The notes below the pieces were generated by a model. That model worked only from the letters and a program-made list of their open reading frames with translations, made no database searches and was not told where the DNA came from. A stretch of 5,817 bases of DNA from Candidatus Woesearchaeota archaeon (GTDB lineage: Archaea > Nanobdellota > Nanobdellia > SCGC-AAA011-G17 > GW2011-AR17). Positions 1 through 5,020 of the stretch are shown piece by piece. Within the stretch, counting starts at the first letter, position 1, and every line of letters starts with the position of its first letter. The position numbers and the translations under genes were made by a program. The stretch lies in the NCBI GenBank assembly GCA_018302165.1, contig JAGWAA010000062.1, forward strand, positions 1 through 5,817. Direction: 5' to 3'.

Positions 1-77
1 TACCTAAAGAATAAAAAAGATGCTGCTATGAAACCGAATACGCAAAAATATAACATAATCATTGCTCTCTTGTTCAT
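1..77 (-). CDS. Start of a small membrane protein, cut by the left edge
   Basis: Only the first 25 codons are present. They read M-N-K-R-A-M-I-M and then a hydrophobic run rich in Phe, Leu and Ile that looks like one membrane helix. The ATG overlaps the TGA stop of the upstream 182-residue gene by 4 bases (ATGA), and a perfect GGAGGT ribosome binding site sits 6 bases ahead of it, so the start is well supported. The N-terminus resembles the K-R-G signal of its neighbours, but the Gly before the helix is replaced by Ala. Position and overlap make it the next member of the same operon. Its function cannot be stated because the body of the protein is outside the window. Confidence 0.8.
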   Translation of the reverse strand, partial: MNKRAMIMLYFCVFGFIAASFLFFR

Positions 78-622
78 TCGTAAACCTCCAAGACTACATC
101 AACATTATTGTTGGGATTTATTGAAGGAAGAGTTATCTTTGCAGAACTAACCTTTGAATAATCGAATAAAATTGAGGAGCAAAAGAAAATCATTTCATCA
201 TCTGAATAAACAAAAATTATCCAGTTATCAGAATATACTTGGTCCAATTTTTCATTTAAAATATTGAATAATTGTTCATCACAGCTTAAGCGATTGCTAA
301 TAAGAGCTTGATCTAATAAACCTTCAAATAAAGATTTATCATTAATATCTGGATAATTATCTGGCATTCTTGAGATTAATTCTGCAAATGTGTATTCATC
401 AGAAACTTGTAAGTCTAAAATATTTTTTAAATCAGTACCTAAAAAACTCATATCAAAAGATTGAATATCAGAACTATCTGCAGAAATGGTTTGCATTGCA
501 TTGTCAACAGAGAATTCTTTGTAATTGTGGCCCATAGTTAAGACTATTATTCCAACTACTATTGCTATTGAAACTAGTATGTACTCGAATACATCTTCAC
601 TTTGGCCTTTTTTATTTAGCAT
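74..622 (-). CDS. Pilin-like membrane-anchored protein, 182 aa (class III-type signal KKG|Q)
   Basis: The protein starts M-L-N-K-K-G-Q, the archaeal class III pattern in which a prepilin peptidase cuts after Gly and leaves Gln at +1. Acidic residues follow, then one hydrophobic helix at about residues 13-30. The rest is an extracellular-type domain of about 150 residues with two cysteines (114 and 148). A segment near residues 65-85 (D-L-K-N-I-L-D-L...Y-T-F-A-E-L-I) resembles a pattern I recall from DPANN operon proteins of unknown function; that is recollection and was not searched. The start overlaps the upstream stop by 7 bases, and GAGG lies 7 bases ahead of the ATG, supporting this start. 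It sits third in a tight run of overlapping pilin-like genes. The exact role (major subunit, minor subunit or anchored surface protein) is unknown. Confidence 0.85.
   Translation of the reverse strand: MLNKKGQSEDVFEYILVSIAIVVGIIVLTMGHNYKEFSVDNAMQTISADSSDIQSFDMSFLGTDLKNILDLQVSDEYTFAELISRMPDNYPDINDKSLFEGLLDQALISNRLSCDEQLFNILNEKLDQVYSDNWIIFVYSDDEMIFFCSSILFDYSKVSSAKITLPSINPNNNVDVVLEVYE
84..89 (-). promoter_or_regulatory. Strong ribosome binding site (GGAGGT) for the left-edge gene
   Basis: On the minus strand GGAGGT is followed by 6 bases and then ATG at 77. It lies inside the last codons of the 182-residue gene. This is a near-perfect match to the archaeal anti-Shine-Dalgarno sequence. It fixes the start of the partial left-edge gene and suggests efficient re-initiation by ribosomes finishing the upstream gene. 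Confidence 0.85.
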
Positions 623-1044
623 TCTGGTTCCTCAAACATAAAAGTGATTATATTTGGAGTTTTTCCTTCTCCATCATATAACCAAATAGTTTTGTTAATT
701 GATATTGGATCATAAATGGGTTCACCAATTGAAACACCGTCAATAGTTAAATTAGTTTTTTTGATTAGAAAATTGAAACAATTATTATAATTCTCTTGAA
801 TGAATTTGGTTTTATCAATTGAACCAGGAATAATTGATTCTGTAGATGGGTCTGTGTAAGTAAAACAATCAGAGTATAATATTTTTGCGATCATAATCTC
901 TTGATAAGCCTCAGAAGTGCATTCGAAACTTTCTTGGCTATATTGTTTGAAAGATTGATGAAGATAAACAAACATGAATGCTATTAAAAATAATGCAATA
1001 ATGAAATAAATTTGTTTGTAACCCGTAATTTGACCACGTTTCAT
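616..1044 (-). CDS. Pilin-like protein with four cysteines, 142 aa (KRG|Q)
   Basis: It begins M-K-R-G-Q, a short class III-type signal, followed by a hydrophobic helix at about residues 12-28. The ectodomain has four cysteines (42, 60, 89 and the final residue 142), enough for two disulfides. The stretch C-F-T-Y-T-D ... I-P-G-S-I-D-x-x-K-F ... N-N-C resembles a pattern (CFxYxD...PGxIDxxKF...C) that I recall from other DPANN hypothetical proteins. Two N-x-T sequons (98 and 117) could be glycosylated. The ATG overlaps the preceding stop by 4 bases (ATGA), and GGTG stands 5 bases upstream, so it is probably translated by coupling with the 111-residue gene. The biochemical function is not recognisable. 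Location and signal point to a surface filament or envelope component. Confidence 0.87.
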   Translation of the reverse strand: MKRGQITGYKQIYFIIALFLIAFMFVYLHQSFKQYSQESFECTSEAYQEIMIAKILYSDCFTYTDPSTESIIPGSIDKTKFIQENYNNCFNFLIKKTNLTIDGVSIGEPIYDPISINKTIWLYDGEGKTPNIITFMFEEPEC

Positions 1045-1376
1045 TCTCGCACCACTTTTAATTTATCTGTCTTTGTAAAAATTAATTTTTCTTCTTTTGC
1101 AAATTGGATTAATTCAGCATTATTCTTGACTTGGATTTCTTCTGAAGTTAGAGAAACATCAAAATAAGATTTAATGGGATAAGTGTATTCTATTTCTCCT
1201 GGTGAGGAAAGAAGTGTTTCTGAGAGTAATTTTAAGTCTTGTTCAATGTAAATCTTATGGATATTTGAATAAGAGTCATAGTTTGTAGCCAAAGAAATAA
1301 ATAAACCTGCAACTAATATTCCAATCACAATCTCCATAATAAGATATAATTGGGCTTCTTCACCTCTTTTATTCAT
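1041..1376 (-). CDS. Pilin-like membrane protein, 111 aa (KRG|E)
   Basis: The N-terminus M-N-K-R-G-E is a class III-like signal with Glu instead of Gln at +1. A hydrophobic helix spans about residues 11-30. The short ectodomain has no cysteine, unlike most of its neighbours. It contains L-S-S-P-G-E-I-E-Y-T-Y-P, close to a 'SPG-x-[VI]-E-x-x-Y' pattern I recall from DPANN proteins encoded beside homologues of the next two genes. There is no Shine-Dalgarno sequence upstream, but a TATA box is centred about 26 bases before the ATG, which predicts a leaderless transcript starting at the ATG. It is the first gene of a sub-operon that continues by overlapping starts into the 142- and 182-residue genes and the left-edge gene. 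The specific role is unknown. Confidence 0.85.
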   Translation of the reverse strand: MNKRGEEAQLYLIMEIVIGILVAGLFISLATNYDSYSNIHKIYIEQDLKLLSETLLSSPGEIEYTYPIKSYFDVSLTSEEIQVKNNAELIQFAKEEKLIFTKTDKLKVVRE

Positions 1377-1397
1377 GAAAAGTTTTAAGAGTTTATG

Positions 1398-1412
1398 ATT
1401 TAAATAGTTTTA
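1398..1412 (-). promoter_or_regulatory. Archaeal BRE/TATA promoter for the 111-aa gene, leaderless
   Basis: The minus strand reads TAAAAC then TATTTAAAT, a BRE-like element followed by a TATA box. It begins at the stop codon of the 344-residue gene, in a gap of only 33 bases. The box centre is about 26 bases from the A of the ATG at 1376, the usual archaeal TATA-to-start distance. Transcription would therefore begin at or next to the start codon, consistent with the absence of a ribosome binding site there. Confidence 0.6.
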
Positions 1413-2444
1413 TAGGACTAAACGTTCATCAACTTCACAAGAAGTATAATCTGATAAATCCTCTGAAGTGAAATATAATTTGTTGTCTTTGAATAATAAT
1501 GCTGTATCAATCTCAGTAGGCATTTCATCAGAATCACCCATTAAATCGATTTTATCAGTAGATGTGGTTGCAGTAAAGTAAGTTAAGTCTGTTGTTCCAG
1601 CAAACTCTGCAATTTGATAATTAAATAATTCAAATTTGTATAATGAAATTAAATTTGTAAACTTGATTTCAGGATTATTAGAGTCAATATTTGTTGTGAA
1701 AGATTCTGAGGATATTGAAACTTTTGAAACGGCATTATAGAGTTCTAGTTTATCTGTGTAAAAGTTTAATGCATAACCACCTTCCAAAAAAGAATAATCT
1801 AAGTCACAAGAGCAAGTAGATTTTGATGCTAAACAAAATTGGTAATCATTAACAAAATTCTTGAAGCCCTCTACAACTTCTTTATCATCTTCTGCAATGC
1901 ATTCTTTGTTTTCACAAAAACTCAATATTTTATCATTTAATTCTAAATGAAGTTGTAAAATTCCATTATTTTCTCCTTCTTTGTAAACTGAAGTGCAGGT
2001 TGGATCATAGAAACTTAAATCTTTTTCAATAAATGGGTAACAGACTAATTGGTGTTTTGTACAAGAATCTTCAAAATCGTATTGCAAAGAAGTGTCACAA
2101 ATACATAAACAAGGATATTGGCCACAAGAATCTGGGACTTTTATTGTATCACCTTGCTCGCAATCTTCACCCCAATATTTAATTGCTATATCACTCGGAC
2201 CTTCATAATTCTGACCTTCATCAAAAGAGATTAAAATATCTGAAGAATCTAAGTATAATGAATAGTCTAAGGTTTCACCATCTTCCATTAAATTAATCTT
2301 ATCAACTAAATCATTAAAACTATTGACACTCTTTTGGGATTCTACAAAAATAGAATAATAAGTAGCACCTGTAATAACTGATAAAGAAACACCTAAAATC
2401 AATAGAACTAACCATTGTGGAATACCTGATTGACCTCTTTTCAT
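1410..2444 (-). CDS. Cys-rich membrane-anchored surface protein, 344 aa (KRG|Q)
   Basis: It starts M-K-R-G-Q, then one hydrophobic helix at about residues 10-32, and then a long ectodomain with fourteen cysteines (95, 107, 112, 114, 116, 128, 135, 150, 177, 182, 204, 211, 213, 336). Clusters include C-L-C-I-C at 112-116 and C-S-C at 211-213. The even number and dense spacing suggest a disulfide-stabilised extracellular domain, although metal binding cannot be excluded. Residues 197-224 (FxxDxxxC...CxC...EGGY) match the pattern in the 300-residue protein of the right block, suggesting a shared domain. Its ATG overlaps the TGA of the 60-residue gene by 4 bases (ATGA) with no strong ribosome binding site, so translational coupling is likely. 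It may be an adhesin-like or tip subunit of a pilin-type assembly; no enzyme motif was seen. Confidence 0.85.
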   Translation of the reverse strand: MKRGQSGIPQWLVLLILGVSLSVITGATYYSIFVESQKSVNSFNDLVDKINLMEDGETLDYSLYLDSSDILISFDEGQNYEGPSDIAIKYWGEDCEQGDTIKVPDSCGQYPCLCICDTSLQYDFEDSCTKHQLVCYPFIEKDLSFYDPTCTSVYKEGENNGILQLHLELNDKILSFCENKECIAEDDKEVVEGFKNFVNDYQFCLASKSTCSCDLDYSFLEGGYALNFYTDKLELYNAVSKVSISSESFTTNIDSNNPEIKFTNLISLYKFELFNYQIAEFAGTTDLTYFTATTSTDKIDLMGDSDEMPTEIDTALLFKDNKLYFTSEDLSDYTSCEVDERLVL

Positions 2445-2623
2445 TTTAATAGCTCTTCAGTTGTTTTGGAAAGTTGATCGCTGCTTAATGGTTCTGAGAC
2501 TGCTCTTATACTTTCTAAGAAGTTGCCTATTTGTTGTCTGAAAATAATTGCTATAGCAACTAGTACAATTAAAGCCAAAATAAGAACGATTATATAATTA
2601 ATTGTAAGCTCACCCTTTTTCAT
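2441..2623 (-). CDS. Very short pilin-like protein, 60 aa (KKG|E)
   Basis: M-K-K-G-E-L is followed by a strongly hydrophobic helix (about residues 9-28, rich in Ile, Val, Leu and Ala) and an amphipathic charged tail of about 30 residues. There is no globular ectodomain and no cysteine. The architecture matches a bare pilin helix, as in the compact archaeal filament subunits that are little more than a hydrophobic alpha-helix. It resembles the 50-residue protein at 4868-5020 and the N-terminus of the 115-residue protein in its K-K-G-x-(L/M)...I-I...L-A-L-I-V pattern. A TATA box about 26 bases upstream and the lack of a ribosome binding site predict a leaderless mRNA. The stop overlaps the start of the 344-residue gene. 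A role as scaffold or core subunit is inferred. Confidence 0.83.
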   Translation of the reverse strand: MKKGELTINYIIVLILALIVLVAIAIIFRQQIGNFLESIRAVSEPLSSDQLSKTTEELLK

Positions 2624-2631
2624 ATTTTAAT

Positions 2632-2645
2632 AAAAGAAAAAAGAA
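2632..2645 (-). terminator. Possible oligo-T terminator after the 115-aa gene
   Basis: The minus strand is TTCTTTTTTCTTTT just downstream of the 115-residue gene's stop. Oligo-T tracts on the non-template strand terminate archaeal RNA polymerase. No hairpin is present, and the tract also lies between the next TATA box and ATG, so it may only be AT-rich promoter DNA. Confidence 0.35.
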
Positions 2646-2659
2646 TATTTAAATTTATG
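2646..2659 (-). promoter_or_regulatory. Archaeal TATA promoter for the 60-aa gene, leaderless
   Basis: The minus strand reads CATAAA then TTTAAATA. The TATA box lies immediately beyond the stop codon of the 115-residue gene, and its centre is about 26 bases from the ATG at 2623. That spacing places transcription start at the start codon. The gene has no ribosome binding site, which fits leaderless translation. The upstream 14-base palindrome touches this element. Confidence 0.6.
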
Positions 2660-3002
2660 TGTTAACACATTCACCATTGACGAAGTCTTTGTTTAATGTA
2701 ATCACAGGATCAGAACCCGAAATTAAATCAGCACAAGATTTTTGATAAAATGCACTTTCTGGATCACTTTCATCAAAGACATTTGCTTTCCAAGAGTCTT
2801 CGTTGTTTGTTGTACAATATAATTCACATTTTGTCTTTGCTAAAGCTATTTTATCACCGCTAATTTCACCAACTGCTTCCTGCTGTTTAAACAAATTAGT
2901 TAAGCCGCCTGTAAAGAACAATGCAATTACAATCAAAGCAATCAAAGCTAAAACTGCTAATATTATGAAATTCAAAGAAATGTCCATACCTTTTTTATTC
3001 AT
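2655..3002 (-). CDS. Pilin-like protein with small Cys domain, 115 aa (KKG|M)
   Basis: The chosen start is the ATG at 3002, giving M-N-K-K-G-M-D. An in-frame TTG seven codons earlier is unlikely because GAGGTGA stands 5 bases before the ATG. A long hydrophobic helix covers about residues 9-31 and is followed by T-G-G-L-T-N-L-F-K. The ectodomain of roughly 75 residues has four cysteines (59, 63, 90, 112), with C-x3-C first, suggesting two disulfides. The +1 residue is Met where the class III consensus has Gln, so processing is not certain. It has its own promoter and opens the left block. No enzyme motif is seen; it is most likely a subunit or accessory of the same surface assembly as its neighbours. 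Confidence 0.83.
   Translation of the reverse strand: MNKKGMDISLNFIILAVLALIALIVIALFFTGGLTNLFKQQEAVGEISGDKIALAKTKCELYCTTNNEDSWKANVFDESDPESAFYQKSCADLISGSDPVITLNKDFVNGECVNT
2657..2670 (-). repeat. Perfect 14-base palindrome beside a TATA box
   Basis: ATGTGTTAACACAT reads the same on both strands. It covers the last codons of the 115-residue gene and abuts the BRE/TATA element of the 60-residue gene. That is a plausible operator position for a dimeric repressor or activator. One such palindrome is not very surprising by chance in an AT-rich window of this size, so function is only a suggestion. Confidence 0.35.
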
Positions 3003-3007
3003 TAGTT

Positions 3008-3014
3008 TCACCTC
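3008..3014 (-). promoter_or_regulatory. Ribosome binding site GAGGTGA deciding the 115-aa start
   Basis: GAGGTGA on the minus strand is followed by 5 bases and the ATG at 3002. It matches the archaeal 16S rRNA 3' end complement and rules in the M-N-K-K-G start over the TTG further upstream. Confidence 0.85.
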
Positions 3015-3036
3015 TACACTCAATTAGAGTCGAATA

Positions 3037-3050
3037 TATTTAAAGTTTTC
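3037..3050 (-). promoter_or_regulatory. Archaeal BRE/TATA promoter for the 115-aa gene
   Basis: The minus strand reads GAAAAC then TTTAAATA, a clean BRE plus TATA box in the 70-base gap after the broken ORF6N gene. A start about 26 bases downstream of the box would fall near 3014, giving a very short leader that begins about at the GAGGTGA ribosome binding site. This is the best promoter match in the window. Confidence 0.65.
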
Positions 3051-3065
3051 TATGGTATTTTAGTT

Positions 3066-3071
3066 AAAAAA
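3066..3071 (-). terminator. T-tract terminator candidate after the ORF6N pseudogene
   Basis: Six T residues on the minus strand lie one base after the TAA that ends the C-terminal half of the broken ORF6N gene. Oligo-T tracts of this sort can terminate archaeal transcription. No stem-loop is evident. Confidence 0.35.
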
Positions 3072-3072
3072 G

Positions 3073-3872
3073 TTACTTTAAGCCTAATTTATCCAGAATT
3101 TTTAGTGCTTCTTTGTCAAACTTTGAAAAAGCAAACCATTTTTTGCCTAAATCTTTTAATGATGCTCCGAAATGATAAACTTGATTATCAATTATTAAGA
3201 ATCTATCGTGAGATTGATCAAAGTTTTTTATCTCAATATTTTCATATTGTTCGTTAAACTTTTTCATATCTAATTCTATTTGTTTTGTTAAATTTGTGTA
3301 AATAATTACCTTAACATGCCTTTCTCTTTTTTCAAATAAAGTTAGTACAGAATCATCAATATAATTATCAATTAGAACAATTGACTCTTTAGCAATTCTT
3401 ATTAAATCTGAAACAAACTTGTAAGCATCAAATACTTGTGTTCAAAGTTTTTATCATAAGTTAAAAGTTTATTCTCAACTTTGTCTAGTCTTTGAAATAA
3501 TTCTAGATTTTTTGAAATATACTTGCGCATTTCAATAAATGCTCTAAATATCTGAATATTTACTTCAATAGCTTTTTTACTTCTTAAAACACTTGATAGC
3601 ATTGCAACGCCTTGCTCAGTAAAAACATAACTCTCTTGATAAGAATATTTTAATAATTTGAGGTGGTCACAATTTGTGACCAGTTCATTTTTTTCTAAAT
3701 TGGTTAATTTAAACATAAAATCAGTTGGAAACCTTTCGAGATTTCTTTTAACAGCTTGATTTAGAACTTTTGTTTCAGTATTATAAAGTTCAGCCAAATC
3801 CCTGTCTAACATAACCTGCTTTCCTCTGATTGTGAATATCTTTTGCTTGATTGTTTTTTCAATTACTTGCAT
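3073..3872 (-). pseudogene. Broken ORF6N-domain protein with PLD-like C-terminal half (frameshifted)
   Basis: The 5' part, read from the ATG at 3872 to a TAA at 3402, gives 156 residues with a clear ORF6N domain: M-L-D-R-D-L-A-E-L-Y near 21-30, R-N-x-E-R-F-P-x-D-F-M-F near 43-54, and F-T-E-Q-G-V-A-M-L-S-S-V-L near 84-96. A second frame, open from 3438 down to 3073, reads Q-V-F-D-A-Y, then I-V-L-I-D-N-Y-I-D-D, then S-H-D-R-F-L-I-I-D and G-A-S-L-K-D-L-G-K-K. That is the C-terminal region normally fused to ORF6N in longer bacterial proteins. H-x-R-x4-D followed by G-A-S resembles a degenerate phospholipase D motif. The halves differ by -1 frame, and the linker expected between them seems absent, which points to an out-of-frame deletion near 3438-3445. 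Family members are mostly bacterial and phage-associated, so transfer is likely. A TTG two codons upstream of the ATG is a less likely start. Confidence 0.82.
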
Positions 3873-3963
3873 ATTCAATTTTACAGAAAATGGCTTAAAA
3901 AAGATTTACTAGGATTTTATGAAAATTTTTCGGAAACTATTTCTGATAAATTTATTAAACTAA
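3873..3963 (-). other. 91-base intergenic gap with T-tract, possible weak promoter or terminator
   Basis: This AT-rich gap separates the stop of the 300-residue gene from the ORF6N start. The minus strand has a T6 run at 3902-3897 (within CTTTTTTAAG). It could end the upstream operon, or act as a poor TATA box about 26 bases before the ATG at 3872. No ribosome binding site, hairpin or conserved element is clear. Confidence 0.3.
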
Positions 3964-4866
3964 TTACATTTTATTGCAGTATAATTCTTCATTCAATAGG
4001 AATTCCTGGACCGTAGAATAGTAACAAGCTTTATTGGTAGTTGGATTACAGGTAGTAGTTTTAGAATTATCCTTAGAATCATAATCAACAGTAGAGTCCA
4101 TTTGATAATCACTAATACGCATCAAAGCAGGGGCTTGTTGCATTTCACTATCAAAAGGAATAAACTCAGAAGCTGAATACTCTACTGGTTCATCAATCAA
4201 TTTTGTGACCAAACAATAATGGGTTGAGTCTAATCTGTATAACATTGGAGCTAATTGAAGACTAGAAGATTTATCATTCCTATAAAAACCAAAAGTATAG
4301 TCGGTTGAAAAAAAGAATTCTAAACGAGAATCTATCCATTTTACTGACCATTGATTATCAGGAATTTCTTCAAAAGAATACCAAGGGCTAATATCTTTAT
4401 CTTTGGCAATTATGAAAAACTGAGTTGGGAAAACGCAACCTAACTTGTAACCGCCATTTGGTCCTGAAGTAGCCATTAAACCGAAGTTATAATTTTTTGT
4501 AAACTGAGAAATAGGAGCATCATTCTCACTCAAAGTTGTAAATTGGGATGTTGAGCCACTATTTGATATTGAAATGTATGAACCTTCTTGGATTACACCA
4601 GGAGATCTTTGGTAGCAGAAACATGCATCTTCATTATTAGGATTGTAATCACCTTTTGCACAACTATCTAAATCCGAAGAGAACTCAGAAACAGTATCCT
4701 CAGTTTTTGTGTTTATTTCTTCTTGAGTATCGACATGAAAAACTTCTTGAGCAATTTGTTTAACATCGTCAAAGTTCATCAAAGAGTAAATTACTAAAGC
4801 CATCACTAGCAAAACTATAATCGCAATAATTGCTTTTACTAAAGTGCTGGTTTCTACATCTGCCAT
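3964..4866 (-). CDS. Membrane-anchored Cys-containing surface protein, 300 aa
   Basis: It begins M-A-D-V-E-T-S-T-L-V-K and then a hydrophobic helix at about residues 11-30. It lacks the K-[KR]-G motif, so it is probably held by an uncleaved N-terminal helix instead of being processed like a pilin. The ectodomain of about 265 residues has eight cysteines (69, 82, 84, 144, 218, 273, 281, 297), including C-F-C at 82-84. Residues 62-97 follow the pattern FxxDxxxC...CxC...EGSY found also in the 344-residue protein of the left block, with the same F-to-first-Cys spacing. The ATG is one base after the stop of the 50-residue pilin-like gene, so the two are surely cotranscribed and probably translationally coupled. 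No catalytic motif was recognised. An adhesin-like or structural surface role is inferred. Confidence 0.83.
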   Translation of the reverse strand: MADVETSTLVKAIIAIIVLLVMALVIYSLMNFDDVKQIAQEVFHVDTQEEINTKTEDTVSEFSSDLDSCAKGDYNPNNEDACFCYQRSPGVIQEGSYISISNSGSTSQFTTLSENDAPISQFTKNYNFGLMATSGPNGGYKLGCVFPTQFFIIAKDKDISPWYSFEEIPDNQWSVKWIDSRLEFFFSTDYTFGFYRNDKSSSLQLAPMLYRLDSTHYCLVTKLIDEPVEYSASEFIPFDSEMQQAPALMRISDYQMDSTVDYDSKDNSKTTTCNPTTNKACYYSTVQEFLLNEELYCNKM

Positions 4867-4867
4867 T

Positions 4868-5020
4868 TTACATCCCTAATATTGTGGTCTTGAAATATTC
4901 TATTCCCTGAACTACGAATCCTTTTACCTGTGTAGAAAAGATTACTATCAAGATTATTACGATTAGAGATAATATTATTGCTACAATGTATTCCCAAGCT
5001 AAATCGCCTTTTTTATTCAT
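4868..5020 (-). CDS. Very short pilin-like protein, 50 aa (KKG|D with Glu at +5)
   Basis: ATG at 5020 to TAA at 4868 encodes M-N-K-K-G-D-L-A-W-E-Y followed by a helix of about 18 residues made almost wholly of Ile, Val and Leu, and then a short tail with no cysteine. After the predicted cut behind Gly5, a Glu falls at position +5, the hallmark residue of type IV pilins. This is the best pilin match in the window despite its size. The start overlaps the upstream stop by 8 bases, and the stop is one base from the start of the 300-residue gene, so without this ORF there would be an unexplained gap of about 146 bases. It parallels the 60-residue gene at 2441-2623. It is probably a minimal helix-only subunit. 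Confidence 0.85.
   Translation of the reverse strand: MNKKGDLAWEYIVAIILSLIVIILIVIFSTQVKGFVVQGIEYFKTTILGM

Noticed and set aside
1357..1370. GAGGTGA-like sequence inside the 111-aa gene
   Set aside because: AGA-GGT-GAA is simply the coding of R-G-E in the signal motif. No start codon stands at the right distance downstream, so it is not a ribosome binding site.
2803..3027. Plus-strand open frame of 74 codons
   Set aside because: It lies wholly opposite the 115-aa gene, which has a promoter, a strong ribosome binding site and a coherent signal plus Cys domain. The plus-strand product has no recognisable features.
3402..3445. Programmed -1 frameshift joining the ORF6N and PLD-like halves
   Set aside because: The -1 frame is closed by TGA at 3442-3444, leaving only a few bases for slippage, and no X-XXY-YYZ slippery heptamer lies in that short overlap. 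The upstream TAAAAAC does not fit and precedes the TGA.
3944..3957. AT-only near-palindrome after the 300-aa gene
   Set aside because: The core ATAAATTTAT is perfectly symmetrical but made only of A and T. Such sequences are expected often by chance at this base composition, and there is no G/C stem for a terminator.
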